A stretch of 64,000 nt of DNA from CAVQBC01 sp963848415 (GTDB lineage Bacteria; Actinomycetota; Thermoleophilia; Solirubrobacterales; Solirubrobacteraceae), in NCBI GenBank assembly GCA_963848415.1, contig CAWKDN010000001.1:248001-312000 (forward strand). Direction: 5' to 3'. This document shows, one piece after another, positions 15,996 to 29,533 of this stretch. The number at the start of each line of letters is the position of its first letter. Within the stretch, counting starts at the first letter, position 1. The notes beneath the pieces are model-generated. The model ran no database searches, was not told where the DNA came from, and was given only the letters and a program-made list of their open reading frames with translations. Position numbers and translations under genes: made by a program.

Positions 15996-16805
15996 GTGGA
16001 CCTGCCCGAGGTCACCGCCGTCGTGCCCGCGGGGCCCGGCTCCGGCGCGGACTGGCGGCCCGGCGACGCCTGGCTGGCCGGCGGCACGTGGCTGTTCTCC
16101 GAGCCCCAGCCGGACGTGCGCCGCCTGGTCGACCTGGCTGCGTTCGGCTGGACGCCGATCGGCGAGGACGCCGGCGGCGTGGAGATCGCGGCCACCTGCA
16201 CGCTCGAGACGCTGGCCGCGTGGAGCGGCCGGGCGGCGTGGCCGGCGGCCCGCCTCGCCGAGGAGTGCTGTCGCGCGCTGCTGGGATCCTTCAAGGTCTG
16301 GCACACCGCGACGGTCGGCGGGAACCTCTGCCTGGCGCTCCCGGCCGGTCCGATGGCGTCGCTGGCCGTCGCGCTCGACGGCGAGTGCGAGATCTGGGGC
16401 CCGGGCGGCTCGCGCCGGATCGCCGCGCTCGAGCTGGTGACCGGGCCGAGCCGCACCTCGCTCGCCCCCGGCGAGCTACTGCGCGCGGTGCGCCTGCCGG
16501 CCGTCGCCCTGCGGTCGGCGACGGCGTTTCGCTCGTTCTCCCTGACGCCGGCCGGGCGCTCGGCCGTGGTGGTCGCCGGGCGGCGGGACGGCGACGGCCT
16601 TACGGTGACCGTCACGGCCTCGGTGCCGCGCCCGGTGCGGCTGCGCTTCGCGATCCCGCCGGACGCCGTCACGCTCGCGGCCGCGCTGGACGCCGCGGCG
16701 CCGGAGTTCTACGACGACGTCCACGGCGACCCGGCGTGGCGGGCGCAGATGACCCGCCGGCTCGCCGAGGAGGTCCGCGCCGAGCTGCTCGGGGACGGAT
16801 CCTGA
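15996..16805 (+). CDS. Xanthine-dehydrogenase-type FAD-binding subunit
   Basis: A 269-residue medium-subunit protein (CoxM/XdhB family) that passes electrons from the Fe-S/Mo subunit to FAD. The FAD-binding segments are WLAGGTWLFSEPQ near residue 28 and TATVGGNLCLALPAGPMASL near 105. The GTG at 15996 is 7 bases after the deaminase stop, and its stop overlaps the ATG of the next gene (TGATG). It is short and divergent relative to typical 280-290 residue members but the domain order is intact. Confidence 0.85.
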   Translation: MDLPEVTAVVPAGPGSGADWRPGDAWLAGGTWLFSEPQPDVRRLVDLAAFGWTPIGEDAGGVEIAATCTLETLAAWSGRAAWPAARLAEECCRALLGSFKVWHTATVGGNLCLALPAGPMASLAVALDGECEIWGPGGSRRIAALELVTGPSRTSLAPGELLRAVRLPAVALRSATAFRSFSLTPAGRSAVVVAGRRDGDGLTVTVTASVPRPVRLRFAIPPDAVTLAAALDAAAPEFYDDVHGDPAWRAQMTRRLAEEVRAELLGDGS

Positions 16806-19431
16806 TGCGGATCGACGGCGAGCCGGTCACCGCCGCGCCCGCGCCGGGGCAGTGCCTGCGGACCTTCCTGCGCGAGCAGGGCCGCCTCGGGGTCAAGAAG
16901 GGCTGCGACGCCGGCGACTGCGGCGCCTGCACGGTGCACGTCGACGGGCACGCGGTCCACAGCTGCATCTACCCGGCCTTCCGGGCGGTCGGGCGCGAGA
17001 TCACCACCATCGCCGGGCTCGCCGGCCGGGATGCGCTGCACCCCGTCCAGCGCGCCTTCCTCGCCGCCCAGGGCTTTCAGTGCGGCTTCTGCACGGCGGG
17101 GATGATCATGACCGCCGCGGCCCTCACCGGCGAGCAGCGCGCCGACCTGCCGACGGCGCTGAAGGGCAACCTCTGCCGCTGCACGGGCTACCGGTCGATC
17201 GAGGACGCCGTGCGAGGCGTCGAACACGCGGACGAGGTCGCGGAGCCCGGCGCCGCCGTCGGGCGGCGCGTGCCGGCGCCCGCCGGGCCGGAGATCGTCA
17301 CCGGCGCCGCGCGCTTCACGCTCGACGTCGCCCCGCCGGGCCTGCTGCACGTGGCGCTGGTGCGCTCGCCGCACGCCCACGCGCGGGTGCTGGCCATCGA
17401 CGCCAAGGCGGCTCTGGCGCTGCGCGGCGTCGAGCTCGTGCTCGGGCCCGAGGACGCGCCGGCCGTGCACTACTCGAGCGCCCGCCACGAGCACGTCACC
17501 GAGGACCCGGACGACACGCTGCTCTTCGACCGGGTCGTGCGCTTCGCCGGGCAGCGGGTCGCCGCGGTCGTGGCGGAGAGCCCGCGGCTGGCCGCCCGGG
17601 CGGCCGCGCTCGTCGACGTCGACTACGAGCCGCTGGAGGCCGTCACCGACGCCGTGGCCGCGATGGCGCCCGGCGCGCCGCTCCTGCACGCCGACAAGGG
17701 CCCCGAGTCGCGCATCGCGGATCCGGGCCGCAACGTCGCCGCCGAGCTGCACAGCCGGCTCGGCGACGCCGACGCCGGCCTGGCCGCCGCCACCGCGACC
17801 GTCCACGAGACCTTCGAGGTCCACCGCGTCGCGCACGTCGCGCTGGAGACGCACGCGGCGATCGCCTGGACGGACGACGACGGCCGCCTGTGCGTGCGCA
17901 CCTCCAGCCAGGTGCCGTTCCTCACCCGCGACGCGCTCTGCCGACTGTTCGACCTGCCCCGGGATCGGGTGCGGGTCCTCACCGGCCGCGTGGGCGGCGG
18001 CTTCGGGGCCAAGCAGGAGCTGCTGGTCGAGGACGTGGTGGCGCTCGCGGCGCTGCGCCTCGGGCGCCCGGTGCAGCTCGAGCTGAGCCGCGAGGAGCAG
18101 TTCACCGCCTCCCCCACCCGCCACCCGATGCGGATCGCCGTGCAGGCGGGGGCCGACGGCGACGGGACGCTCACCGCGCTGGCGGTCGACGTGGTCTCCG
18201 ACACCGGCGCCTACGGCAACCACGGGCCGGCGGTGATGCTGCACGCCTGCTCGGAGTCGCTCTCGCTCTACGCCTGCCCGAACAAGCGCGTCGACGCGGT
18301 CTGCGCCTACACCAACACCGTGCCGGCCGGCGCCTTCCGCGGCTACGGGCTCAGCCAGCTCGTCTTCGCGGTCGACTCGGCGCTCGACGAGCTCGCGCGC
18401 CGGCTCCGGATCGACCCGCTCGAGCTGCGGCGCCGCAACGTCGTGCGGGCCGGCGACACGTTCGTCTCGCTCGACGGGCGCCCGTCCGACGTCAAGATCG
18501 GCTCCTACGGCCTCGACCAGTGCCTCGACGCGGTGGAGGAGGCGCTCGCGAGCGACCGCGGAGCTCCGTCGCCCGGCCCCGGCTGGCTGGTCGGAGAGGG
18601 CGCCGGCGTCGCGATGCTCGACACCACGCCGCCGGGCGGCCACCGCGCCCACGCCCGGATCGCCGAGCGCCCCGGCGGCGGCTTCACGCTCGCGGTCGGC
18701 ACGCCGGAGTTCGGCAGCGGGACCGCCACCGTCCACGCCCAGCTCGCCGCCGAAGCGCTCGGCACGACGCCCGCGCGGGTGACGGTGGTCGCCGCCGACA
18801 CCGACCTCGTCGACTACGACACCGGGGCATTCGGCTCGACGGGCACCGTGGTCGCGGGTCACGCTACGCTGAAGGCCGCGCTCGCCCTGCGCGAGCGGAT
18901 CGAGCGCCGCGGCGATGCGCCGGGACCGCCGCTGGAGGCCGAGGCGAGCACGGACGGCCTCGCCCGCTCGGTCGCCTTCAACGTCCACGGCTTCCGCGTG
19001 GCGGTGCGGCCGGAGACGGGCGAGCTGCGGATCCTCTTCAGCGTCCAGGCCGCCGACGCGGGCACGGTCATCAACCCGTTGCAGTGCCGCGGCCAGGTGG
19101 AGGGCGGCGTCGCCCAGGCGATCGGCGCGGCGCTCTTCGAGCACGTCGACATCGACGATGAGGGGATCGTGGTCACGCGCGTGCTGCGCGACTACCACGT
19201 GCCGCTGCTGGCCGACCTCCCCCACACCGAGGTCGTCTTCGCCGACACCCGCGACGGCGTGGTGGGGCCGCTCGGGGCGAAGCCGATGAGCGAGAGCCCG
19301 TTCAACCCGGTGGCGCCGGCTCTGGCCAACGCCGTTCGCGACGCCACCGGCGTGCGCTTCACGCGCCTGCCGCTCGGCCGCGACCGGCTCTACCTCGGCC
19401 TCGCCGCCGCGCGCGAGGGGTCGGTCCCGCG

Positions 19432-19435
<4 letters not shown>
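16805..19435 (+). CDS. Xanthine-dehydrogenase-type fused 2Fe-2S and molybdopterin subunit
   Basis: An 876-residue fusion of the small and large subunits. Residues 1-150 are the 2Fe-2S protein: plant-type cluster cysteines C34, C39, C42 and one near 54, and the second cluster at C93, C96, C124, C126 (QCGFCTAG and NLCRCTGY). Residues 160-870 are the molybdenum domain with GGGFGAK near 397, AFRGYG, and the C-terminal GAKPMSES with glutamate 830 in the position of the catalytic base. Most bacterial homologues make these as two chains; the join here is continuous with no stop. The FAD subunit precedes it and OHCU decarboxylase follows with a 4-base overlap. Hypoxanthine/xanthine oxidation to urate is the likely reaction, inferred from context. 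Confidence 0.85.
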
Positions 19436-19950
<515 letters not shown>

Positions 19951-19998
19951 GACGCGTTCCGGAGCCCGCCGGCGCGGACGGCGGCCAGGGGAGTTCGG

Positions 19999-21534
19999 TC
20001 AGGCCAAGGCTGCTGGTTCGACGGAGGCCGAGGGCTCGGTGTCTGGTAAGCGCAGCATGCGGAACGAGTCGAAGAGCCCGAGGAGTCCTGCGAGGAGCGG
20101 CACGAGCAGCGCGACCTGAAGGGCGAGGTTCGTCGCGTCGGTGTTGATGGCGAGGATCTCGTCGCTGACGGCCGGCGGTTCGTCGGCGAGCAGGGCGTCG
20201 AGTTCGGTGTTGCTCACGACTTCGGCGTCGTCTTCCAGCGTTCGCGCGATCTGTTGCTGCTGTGTGGAGGGGATGACGGGGCTGGCGTTGGTCAGGTTGG
20301 TAAAGGCGAGGGAGAGGGTCGCGAGCAGGATGCCGCCGGCCACCGCCAGGCCGAACGAGAGCCCGAAGGACCCCGCTGCCGAGTTGATCCCGGCCGCCTC
20401 GCTGATCCGTTCGTCATCGATCGGGGCGAGCGCGTAGTTGTTCAGCTGCGACACCAGCAGGCCGAGCCCCGCTCCCGCGATCATCAGCGGAACGGTGAGA
20501 TACCAGCCGGAGTCCGCCTCGGGCACGAGGGGGATGATCAGCGCCAGGCCGAGCGTGCTCAGCGCGAACCCGGCCCGGATGACCGTGGCCGGGCGCCGGC
20601 GGCCCGACCTGCGTCCGGCGAGGATCGCGATGGCGAACATGGTCAGTGAGAGCGGGGCGAGCGAGAGGCCCGTCTGCAGGGCGTCGTACTCGAGCTTGAT
20701 CTGCAGGAAGATCGGGAGCGCGATCATCGCCCCGCCGAGCGTGATGTTCTGCAGCATCTGCGCGGTGATCCCGAACCTGAAGCGCGCGAGCGCGAACAGA
20801 TCCGGATCGAGCAACGTCACCTTGTTGTCGCGGTGGCGCCGCACGAGCCGGCGCGCGAGCGCCCAGAGCGCGAGCGCGCCGATCGCGATCAGGAGCACGA
20901 CGTAGTCGCCGCCCTCCTGCCAGACCAGGATGCCCAGCACCACGCCGCCCATCCCCAGGACGGAGAGGCCGGCGCCGACGACGTCGACCTGCCGCTCGCC
21001 CGTGTAGGGGACATCCTTGAGTGACCTGACCTGCGACAGCACGACCGCGATCACCACGACCTCCAGCAGGAACCCGACGCGCCAGGACAGGTAGGTCGTG
21101 ACGAAGCCGCCGAGCAGCGGCCCGACCGCGGCGGCGATGGCCGCCGCTGCACCGACCAGCGCATAGGTCTTCTTCTGCGCCGCTCCCTCGAAGTTGCCAT
21201 GGATCAGCGATTGCATCGCAGGCAGCAGCAGCGAGGCGCCGAGGCCGCCGATGAGCGCCCAGAAGACGATGATCGCCGTCAGGCTCTGAGCGAGCGTCAT
21301 CGCCAGCGCGCCGAGCGCATACGCCAGCAGACCCAACACGTACGCCCGCTTGCGCCCGAACAGGTCGCCGATCTTGCTGCTGACCAGGATGAACGCGGCC
21401 GAGACAAGGGCCTCGAGCGCGATCGCGCTCTGGACGGCGCTCACCGTCGTGTCGAGGTCCCTGACGACCGCGGAGATCGACACGTTCATCAGCGACGTGT
21501 CGACGACCAGCACGAACATCGCCGCCGCCAGCAC
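19999..21534 (-). CDS. MFS exporter, DHA2 family, with extracellular-loop insertion
   Basis: A 511-residue, about 14-helix drug/proton antiporter. The start VLVVDTSLMNVSISAVVRDL and SSKIGDLFGRKRAYVLG (motif A) are typical. Between the last two helices there is an unusually polar segment of about 60 residues (from TNASPVIPSTQQQQ to SDEILAINTD) that may be a periplasmic loop. The GTG at 21534 is the earliest usable start; no ATG precedes it in frame. It converges with uraD. An inverted repeat GCGGAT/ATCCGC at 21624-21642 lies 90 bases upstream and could be an operator. Base composition is a little lower in GC than its neighbours, so transfer is possible. Confidence 0.85.
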   Translation of the reverse strand: MLAAAMFVLVVDTSLMNVSISAVVRDLDTTVSAVQSAIALEALVSAAFILVSSKIGDLFGRKRAYVLGLLAYALGALAMTLAQSLTAIIVFWALIGGLGASLLLPAMQSLIHGNFEGAAQKKTYALVGAAAAIAAAVGPLLGGFVTTYLSWRVGFLLEVVVIAVVLSQVRSLKDVPYTGERQVDVVGAGLSVLGMGGVVLGILVWQEGGDYVVLLIAIGALALWALARRLVRRHRDNKVTLLDPDLFALARFRFGITAQMLQNITLGGAMIALPIFLQIKLEYDALQTGLSLAPLSLTMFAIAILAGRRSGRRRPATVIRAGFALSTLGLALIIPLVPEADSGWYLTVPLMIAGAGLGLLVSQLNNYALAPIDDERISEAAGINSAAGSFGLSFGLAVAGGILLATLSLAFTNLTNASPVIPSTQQQQIARTLEDDAEVVSNTELDALLADEPPAVSDEILAINTDATNLALQVALLVPLLAGLLGLFDSFRMLRLPDTEPSASVEPAALA

Positions 21535-21733
21535 GAGCGACAGCCGTGGGCTCCCCGCTGCCTTGGGCCGATCGTCTATGGCGCCACCCCGGTCATGAGC
21601 GGACTCCGACCAAGGGCGCGCAAGCGGATATGCGCCATCCGCGCCGAGTATCGCTGTTCGACCGCCTCAGTGCGAGCGGCACCTCGCAGGGCGACTCGTT
21701 GATCACGTCGCGGTGCGGCGCAGCCGCTCGCGC

Positions 21734-22900
21734 CTAGCGCTGCGCAGCTGCAGCGACCGCCGTGAAGCGGTCCGGGTCGAAGGCGGCGAGGTCCAGGACC
21801 GGCGGCTCGCCGCAGTAGGCCGCCGCCACGAGCCGCCCGCTGACCGGGCCGAGCGCGACGCCCGCGCCCTCGTGGCCGGTGGCGACCCACAGGCCGGGCA
21901 GCGCGCGCGAGGCGCCGATCGCCGGCAGGTGGTCGGGGAGCCAGGGCCGCAGCCCCGCCCACGCGCCGGCGGGCGCCAGCTCGCGCAGGGCGGGCATCAA
22001 CCGGGCCGCGCGGTCGAGCATCGCCTCGCTCACCACGGGGTCGACCTCCACGTCGAAGCCGCGCCGCTCGCGGCTGGAGCCGACCAGCACGTGCCCGTCC
22101 CAGGTCGTCTCGAGTACCGTGGAGACCTCCAGGCCCGGCGCCGCGCTGGTGACCGAGGCGAGGTAGCCGCCGTCGACCACCTTGTGGCGGATGAAGCGCG
22201 GCTCGGGCACGGGCGGGCGCAGGCGCAGCAGCTGGCCCTTGCGCGGCTCCACCGGCAGCGGGAGCCCGGCGGCGGAGGCCAGCGTGGCGCTCCAGGCGCC
22301 GGCGGCGAGCACCACCGCCCCGGCGGAGACGCGGCCGGCCGCGGTGCGCACGCCGGCCACCCGGTCGCCCGCCACGAGGATCTCGCCGACCGTGACGCCC
22401 TCGCGCACGTCGCCACCGGCCTGCGCGGCCTCGCGCGCCAGCGCCCGGGCGATCGCCCGCGGGTCGCACTGCAGGTCGGCCGCGACGTAGGTCGCGCCCT
22501 GCAGCGGGCCGGTGAGCTGCGGCTCGAGCGAGCGCACCGCCGCCGCGTCGAGCCGCTCGCACACCACCCCCGCGTCCCGCAGCCGCTGCACGCGAGCGGG
22601 CTCGGGCGCCCACGTGGCGGCGTCGGGATGGACGATCAGCGCCCCCTTGCGCCGGATCCGCGCCTCGGCGCCCAGCCGCGCGTCCAGCTCGTCGTAGTCC
22701 GCCAGGCCGAGCAGCGTCAGCGCGAGCTCGGGGCCGGCGTCCTTGTCGGAGCAGAGCACGTTGCCCTCCCCCAGGCCCGTCGACCCGCCCGACACGGCGC
22801 CGCGGTCGAGCAGGCAGGTCTTCACGCCGCGGACCGCCAGCTCGCGCGCCGTCGCCGCGCCGACGATCCCCGCGCCGACGACCACGACGTCGTAGGTCAC
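21734..22900 (-). CDS. FAD-dependent amino-acid oxidase/dehydrogenase (D-hydroxyproline type)
   Basis: A 388-residue DadA/glycine-oxidase-like flavoprotein. The Rossmann motif VVVVGAGIVGAATARELA is at residues 4-21. The C-terminal FAD contact is GLWVATGHEGAGVALGPVSG. The GTG at 22900 puts the Rossmann motif at the usual place; longer versions would add unrelated sequence. Its neighbours upstream on the same strand are a hydroxyproline epimerase and a DapA-like deaminase, and the semialdehyde dehydrogenase of the route lies at 27.5 kb. It is therefore most likely the D-hydroxyproline oxidase/dehydrogenase giving pyrroline-4-hydroxy-2-carboxylate. Specificity is inferred from context. Confidence 0.85.
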   Translation of the reverse strand: MTYDVVVVGAGIVGAATARELAVRGVKTCLLDRGAVSGGSTGLGEGNVLCSDKDAGPELALTLLGLADYDELDARLGAEARIRRKGALIVHPDAATWAPEPARVQRLRDAGVVCERLDAAAVRSLEPQLTGPLQGATYVAADLQCDPRAIARALAREAAQAGGDVREGVTVGEILVAGDRVAGVRTAAGRVSAGAVVLAAGAWSATLASAAGLPLPVEPRKGQLLRLRPPVPEPRFIRHKVVDGGYLASVTSAAPGLEVSTVLETTWDGHVLVGSSRERRGFDVEVDPVVSEAMLDRAARLMPALRELAPAGAWAGLRPWLPDHLPAIGASRALPGLWVATGHEGAGVALGPVSGRLVAAAYCGEPPVLDLAAFDPDRFTAVAAAAQR

Positions 22901-23067
22901 AAGCTGAGTGGTTTCGCGGCCGCGCGACCGGCTGGTGGATGCCCCGTGGATGCTGGACGGTGTCCGCCCGAGGGGCACAGTGGTGGCGCTACGGGCCGCT
23001 CAGGGCGGGGACCGCTCCAGCGCCGCGGGGCGCCGCCAGACGGTCGTGGGGTCGCGGAACCACTCAT

Positions 23068-24060
23068 CTACAAGCTGAAGCCGGCTGGGAAGGGGTCCGT
23101 GGCGTCGAGGAGGTACTGCCCCATGCCGGTGATCCACGCGCGGCCGGTGATCTCGGGGACGACGGCCGCGATCCCGCCGACCTCGGTGGTCGCGACCAGC
23201 CGGCCGGTGAAGCGCGTGCCGAGCACCGACTCGTGCACGAACGGCGTGTCCAGCGCCAGCGCGCCGCGGGCGTGCAGCTGCGCCATGCGCGCGCTGGTGC
23301 CGGTCCCGCACGGCGAGCGGTCCAGCCAGCCGGGATGGATCGAGGTCGCCGCGCGCGCGTCGGCGCCCGCGCCGCCCGGCGCCGTGAAGAGCACGTGGTG
23401 GCAGCCTGCGATGTGCGTTTCAACGGGGTGGGCCGGGGGCTCGACCGCCGCCCGCACCGCGGAACCGGCCTCGATCAGCTCGCGCGCATGCTCCGGCGCG
23501 ACGGTCAGGCCCACCGAGGCCGCGTCCACGATCGCGTAGAAGTTGCCGCCGAAGGCCATGTCGTAGGCGACGGCGCCGAGCCCGTCGACCTGCGCGACGC
23601 GATCGCGGGCGTGCAGGAAGGAGGGCACGTTGCGCAGCGTCACCGCCACGGCGCGGCCGTCCACGACCGCGACGCGCGCCTGCACGAGCCCCGCCGGCGT
23701 GTCGAGCGAGATCACCGTCTCGGGCTCGGTCACCTCGACCATGCCGGTCTCGATCAGCACGGTCGCCACCCCGATTGTGCCGTGCCCGCACATCGGCAGG
23801 CAGCCAGAGACCTCGATGAAGAGCACGCCCCAGTCCGCGTCGGGGCGGGTCGGCGGCTGCAGGATGGCGCCGGACATCGCCGCATGGCCGCGCGGCTCGC
23901 GCATCAACAGCAGCCGCAGGTCGTCGCGCTCGGCCTCGAAGCGCAGCTTGCGCTCGAGCATCGTCGCGCCCGGCAGCGGCCCGACGCCGCCGGTCACCAC
24001 GCGCGTCGGCATCCCCTCGGTGTGGGAGTCGACGGCGGCGAGGTAGCGCGCCGCCCTCAC
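23068..24060 (-). CDS. 4-hydroxyproline 2-epimerase (proline racemase family)
   Basis: A 330-residue PLP-independent epimerase using two cysteines. Both are present: C91 in SGCLPMCGHGTIG and C251 in DRSPCGTGTSARMA. Having cysteine at both sites separates it from the trans-3-hydroxyproline dehydratases, in which one is replaced. DSHTEGMPTRVV at the N-terminus is also characteristic. The GTG at 24060 overlaps the stop of the DapA-like gene (GTGA). It inverts C2 of trans-4-hydroxy-L-proline to the cis-D form, feeding the flavin oxidase downstream. 167 bases without a recognised gene separate it from that oxidase. Confidence 0.88.
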   Translation of the reverse strand: MRAARYLAAVDSHTEGMPTRVVTGGVGPLPGATMLERKLRFEAERDDLRLLLMREPRGHAAMSGAILQPPTRPDADWGVLFIEVSGCLPMCGHGTIGVATVLIETGMVEVTEPETVISLDTPAGLVQARVAVVDGRAVAVTLRNVPSFLHARDRVAQVDGLGAVAYDMAFGGNFYAIVDAASVGLTVAPEHARELIEAGSAVRAAVEPPAHPVETHIAGCHHVLFTAPGGAGADARAATSIHPGWLDRSPCGTGTSARMAQLHARGALALDTPFVHESVLGTRFTGRLVATTEVGGIAAVVPEITGRAWITGMGQYLLDATDPFPAGFSL

Positions 24061-24944
24061 GCCGCCGGGACGCCCTGCCCCAGCACCGCGAGCGCCGCGT
24101 CGAGGTCCGCGCGCTCGGCAACGGTGAGCGGCAGCCGCGGCGGCCGGCACGGGCCGCCGGGCTGGCCGACGGCGTCCAACGCGGCCTTGAAGTACTGCAC
24201 GAGCTTGGGCGTCATGTCGAAGCGCGCGAGCGGCAGCAGCCGCCGGTAGATCTCGCGCGCCGGCTCGAGCTCGCCGGCGCGGCAGTGCTCGTAGAGCTCG
24301 CGGCAGTCGGCCGGGGCGACGTCGGCGACGCCCGACACCCAGCCCGTCGCGCCGGCGCAGAAGCCCTCGAGCGCCCAGTCGTCACCGCCGACGAGCACCT
24401 CGAGCTCCGTCGTGGCCAGCAGCGCGGCGAGGCGGCGGGCGTCGCCCGAGCACTCCTTGATCGCCACGATCGCCGGCACCCGCTCGGCCAGGCGGGCGAT
24501 CAGCGCCGGGCTCATGTCGGTGCCCGAGGCCTCCGGGTTGTTGTAGGCCATCAGCGGCAGCTCGGTGGCGGCGCCCACCGCCCGGTAGTGGGCCTCGATC
24601 TCGCGCTCGTCGGCCTTGTAGCCCACAGGCGGCAAGCACATCACGGCGTCCGCCCCGGCCGCCGCCGCGTCGGTCGCGAACGCGATCGCCGCCGCGGGCG
24701 TGCCGGCCGAGACGCCGGCGATCACCGGCACGCGGCCGGCGACGGCGCCCACGATGGCCTCGATGACGGTTCGGCGCTCGGCGGGGCTGAGGCTGCCCGC
24801 CTCCCCCATCGTGCCGGTGCCGACGATGCCGTGCACGCCGGCGTCGAGCAGCCAGCCCACGCCGCGCTCCAGCGCGCCGGCGTCGACGCGGTCGGAGGCG
24901 TCGAACGGCGTGGTGACCGCCGGGATGATTCCCTCGAAGCGCAT
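24057..24944 (-). CDS. DapA-family 1-pyrroline-4-hydroxy-2-carboxylate deaminase
   Basis: A 295-residue class-I aldolase-fold lyase. The Schiff-base lysine is K163 in IVAIKECSGDARR and the catalytic tyrosine is Y134 in LMAYNNPEASG; GTGTMGEAGSLSPAER replaces the GTTGE-type carboxylate-binding motif of true dihydrodipicolinate synthases. In the hydroxyproline pathway this family turns pyrroline-hydroxycarboxylate into 2-ketoglutarate semialdehyde. The ATG at 24944 has a GAGGGGG ribosome site 7 bases upstream. It is first of three same-strand genes and divergent from glycogen phosphorylase. A general DapA/NanA-like role is the alternative, but the epimerase overlap argues against it. Confidence 0.8.
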   Translation of the reverse strand: MRFEGIIPAVTTPFDASDRVDAGALERGVGWLLDAGVHGIVGTGTMGEAGSLSPAERRTVIEAIVGAVAGRVPVIAGVSAGTPAAAIAFATDAAAAGADAVMCLPPVGYKADEREIEAHYRAVGAATELPLMAYNNPEASGTDMSPALIARLAERVPAIVAIKECSGDARRLAALLATTELEVLVGGDDWALEGFCAGATGWVSGVADVAPADCRELYEHCRAGELEPAREIYRRLLPLARFDMTPKLVQYFKAALDAVGQPGGPCRPPRLPLTVAERADLDAALAVLGQGVPAA

Positions 24945-24993
24945 CGCATTGCCCCCTCGTCGTGTCTGCCGGTGGATCGCGCGCCGCGCCCGG

Positions 24994-24999
24994 TAGCGT
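24994..24999 (+). promoter_or_regulatory. -10-like element TAGCGT before glgP
   Basis: TAGCGT lies 8 bases before the GTG at 25008 in a 63-base divergent spacer. It supports a leaderless start at 25008 over the in-frame TTG at 25002. Confidence 0.4.
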
Positions 25000-25007
25000 A
25001 GTTGCGC

Positions 25008-27484
<2,477 letters not shown>

Positions 27485-27485
<1 letters not shown>

Positions 27486-29032
27486 TGGGAGCGGCCGAGA
27501 CCTTCCACCCCGTCGACCCGGCCACGGGCGAGCCGGGGCCCGACTTCACCGAGGCCGGCCCGCAGGAGGTGCGCGCGGCGCTGGCCGCGGCCACCGCCGC
27601 GTTCCGCGACCCGGCGCTGCGCGACGACGAGCGGCGCGCGGCCGGACTGCGCGGGGCGGCGGCGGGCCTGCGCGGCGCGGCCGAGGAGATCGTCGCGGTG
27701 TGCGGCGCGGAGACCGGCCTTCCCGAGGCCCGCCTGCGCTCGGAGCTCGAGCGCACCTGCGGTCAGCTTGAGGCCTTCGCGGCGGTCGTGGAGGCGGGCG
27801 ACTACGTCGAGGCGATCGTCGACACCGCCGACCCGGACGCGACCCCGATCCCGCGGCCCGACGTGCGGCGGATGCTCGTCCCGGTCGGGCCGGTGGCCGT
27901 CTTCGGGGCGTCGAACTTCCCGCTCGCCTTCAGCACCGCCGGCGGCGACAGCGCTTCCGCGCTCGCGGCCGGCTGCCCGGTGATCGTCAAGGGCCATCCC
28001 TCGCATCCGGGCACGAGCGAGATCGTCGCCCGCGAGGTACGCCTGGCGCTGCTGGAGGCCGGGCTGCCCGAGGGCGCCTTCGCGCTGCTGCAGTCCAGCG
28101 GCACGGCGGTCGGCGAGCAGCTGGTCGACGCGCCGGAGATCGCCGCGGTCGGCTTCACCGGCTCGCTGGCGGGCGGGCGCGCGCTCTACGACCGCGCCGC
28201 CGAGCGGCCGCAGCCGATCCCGGTCTACGCGGAGATGGGCAGCGTGAACCCGGTGGTGGTCACCGGCGCCGCGCTGGCGGCCCGCTCGGGCGCGATCGCG
28301 GAGGGCCTCGTCACGTCGGTCGCGAGCTTCGGCGGCCAGCTGTGCACGAAGCCCGGCGTCGTGTTCGTGCCCGCGGGCGCGGACGGCGACGCGTTCGTCT
28401 CCGACGTCGCCGCCCGCCTCGACGCGGCCGAGCCGTCCGTGCTGCTCAACGAGCGCGTGCGCGACGCGCTGGTGCGCGGCGTGCGCTCGCTCGCCGATCA
28501 TCCGGCTGTAGAGGTGCTCGCCGGCGGCGGCGAGCCGCCGGCCGGGCCCGGCTTCCGCCACCGCCCGAGTGCCTTCGCCGCGCCCGCCGGGGCGTTGGGC
28601 GAGGCGCCCGATCTGCTCGAGGAGCGCTTCGGGCCGGTCGTGCTGCTGCTGCGCTACGGCTCTTCCGAGGAGCTGGCGGACGCGCTCGGCCACGTCGAGG
28701 GCCAGCTGTCGGCCTCGCTGCACGCCGAGGCCTCCGACGAGGCGCTGGCCGCCGAGCTGCTCCGGCTGCTGGCCGAGCGCGCCGGCCGGCTCGTGTTCGA
28801 CGGCTTCCCCACCGGCGTCGCCGTCACCTACGGCATGACCCACGGCGGCCCCTTCCCCGCGACGACCGCCGCGGGCACCACCTCGGTGGGGATGACGGCG
28901 ATCGCCCGCTTCCTGCGGCCCGTGACCTACCAGAACGCCCCCGCCGCGCTGCTGCCCGCCGCCCTGCGCGCGGAGAACCCGCTCGGGATCTGGCGGCGCG
29001 TCGACGGCCAGCTCACGCGCGAGCCGGGCTAG
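27485..29032 (+). CDS. 2-ketoglutarate-semialdehyde dehydrogenase (NADP-type ALDH)
   Basis: A 515-residue aldehyde dehydrogenase. PVAVFGASNFPLAFSTAGGD, VIVKGHPSHPGTSE and the catalytic E250 (VYAEMGSVNPV) and C287 (FGGQLCTKPGVV) match the ketoglutarate-semialdehyde dehydrogenase subgroup rather than general ALDHs. The step oxidises the product of the DapA-like deaminase to 2-ketoglutarate, completing hydroxyproline catabolism encoded nearby on the other strand. ATG overlaps the glgP stop. Sugar-acid pathways (arabinose, glucarate) use the same enzyme, so it may serve more than one route. Confidence 0.85.
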
Positions 29033-29533
29033 ACCACGGCGTGCGCGGCCGGGGCCGCGCCTGCTCGTCGATGGTCACGTCGACGCGCTCGTCGAAGAAG
29101 CAGACGAGGCCGGCCAGCGCCGCGGCGCCGGGGAGCGGGTCCTCGTAGGTCCAGGCGACGTCTCCGACGGTGGCGCCGTCGACGTCGAGCGACCAGTAGG
29201 CGGCCTCGCCCTTGTACGGGCAGCGCGTCCGCGTGGGGCTGGGCCGTAGCGGGACGCAGATGTCCGCGGGCGCCAGGTAGGCGCGGACGGGCAGCATGGG
29301 GTGCTCGAGCAGGAGCAGCGGCCGGGCGCTGTCGGCGAGCAGCACTTCGTCGAGCGCGACGGCACGGTGCGCGAGCTCGGGTGGAGCTCGAGCCGGTGGA
29401 AGAGGTCACGCGGGTGCCCGATCAGCGGGGCGTCCTCCTCGAGCCACGCGTCGAAGCCGTCGAAGTCGAGCAGCGCGAGCCCGTCGAGGTCGGGGTCGGT
29501 GGGCGCGAAGGCCCGGGACGCGCGAGCGCTCAC
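29013..29533 (-). CDS. DUF427 family protein, one frameshift
   Basis: A small beta-tent (DUF427) protein of about 173 residues. The conserved part is SARPLLLLEHPMLPVRAYLA, TRTRCPYKGEAAYWSLDV, WTYEDPLP and FFDERVDVTID, ending RPRTPWS as in relatives. An N-terminal segment (DLDGLALLDFDGFDAWLEED, HPRDLFHRLELHPSSRTV) reads in a different frame and joins the rest near 29360. One base change there restores a single product starting at a GTG near 29533. Its end overlaps the ALDH gene on the other strand by about 20 bases. Function of DUF427 proteins is not established. Confidence 0.7.

Noticed and set aside
16709..19225. An 838-codon minus-strand frame
   Set aside because: Antisense of the molybdopterin gene; His/Gly/Val-rich shadow without any domain.
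19999..21763. A mobile element or insertion carrying the MFS gene
   Set aside because: Slightly lower GC is visible, but no transposase, terminal repeats or target duplication were found.
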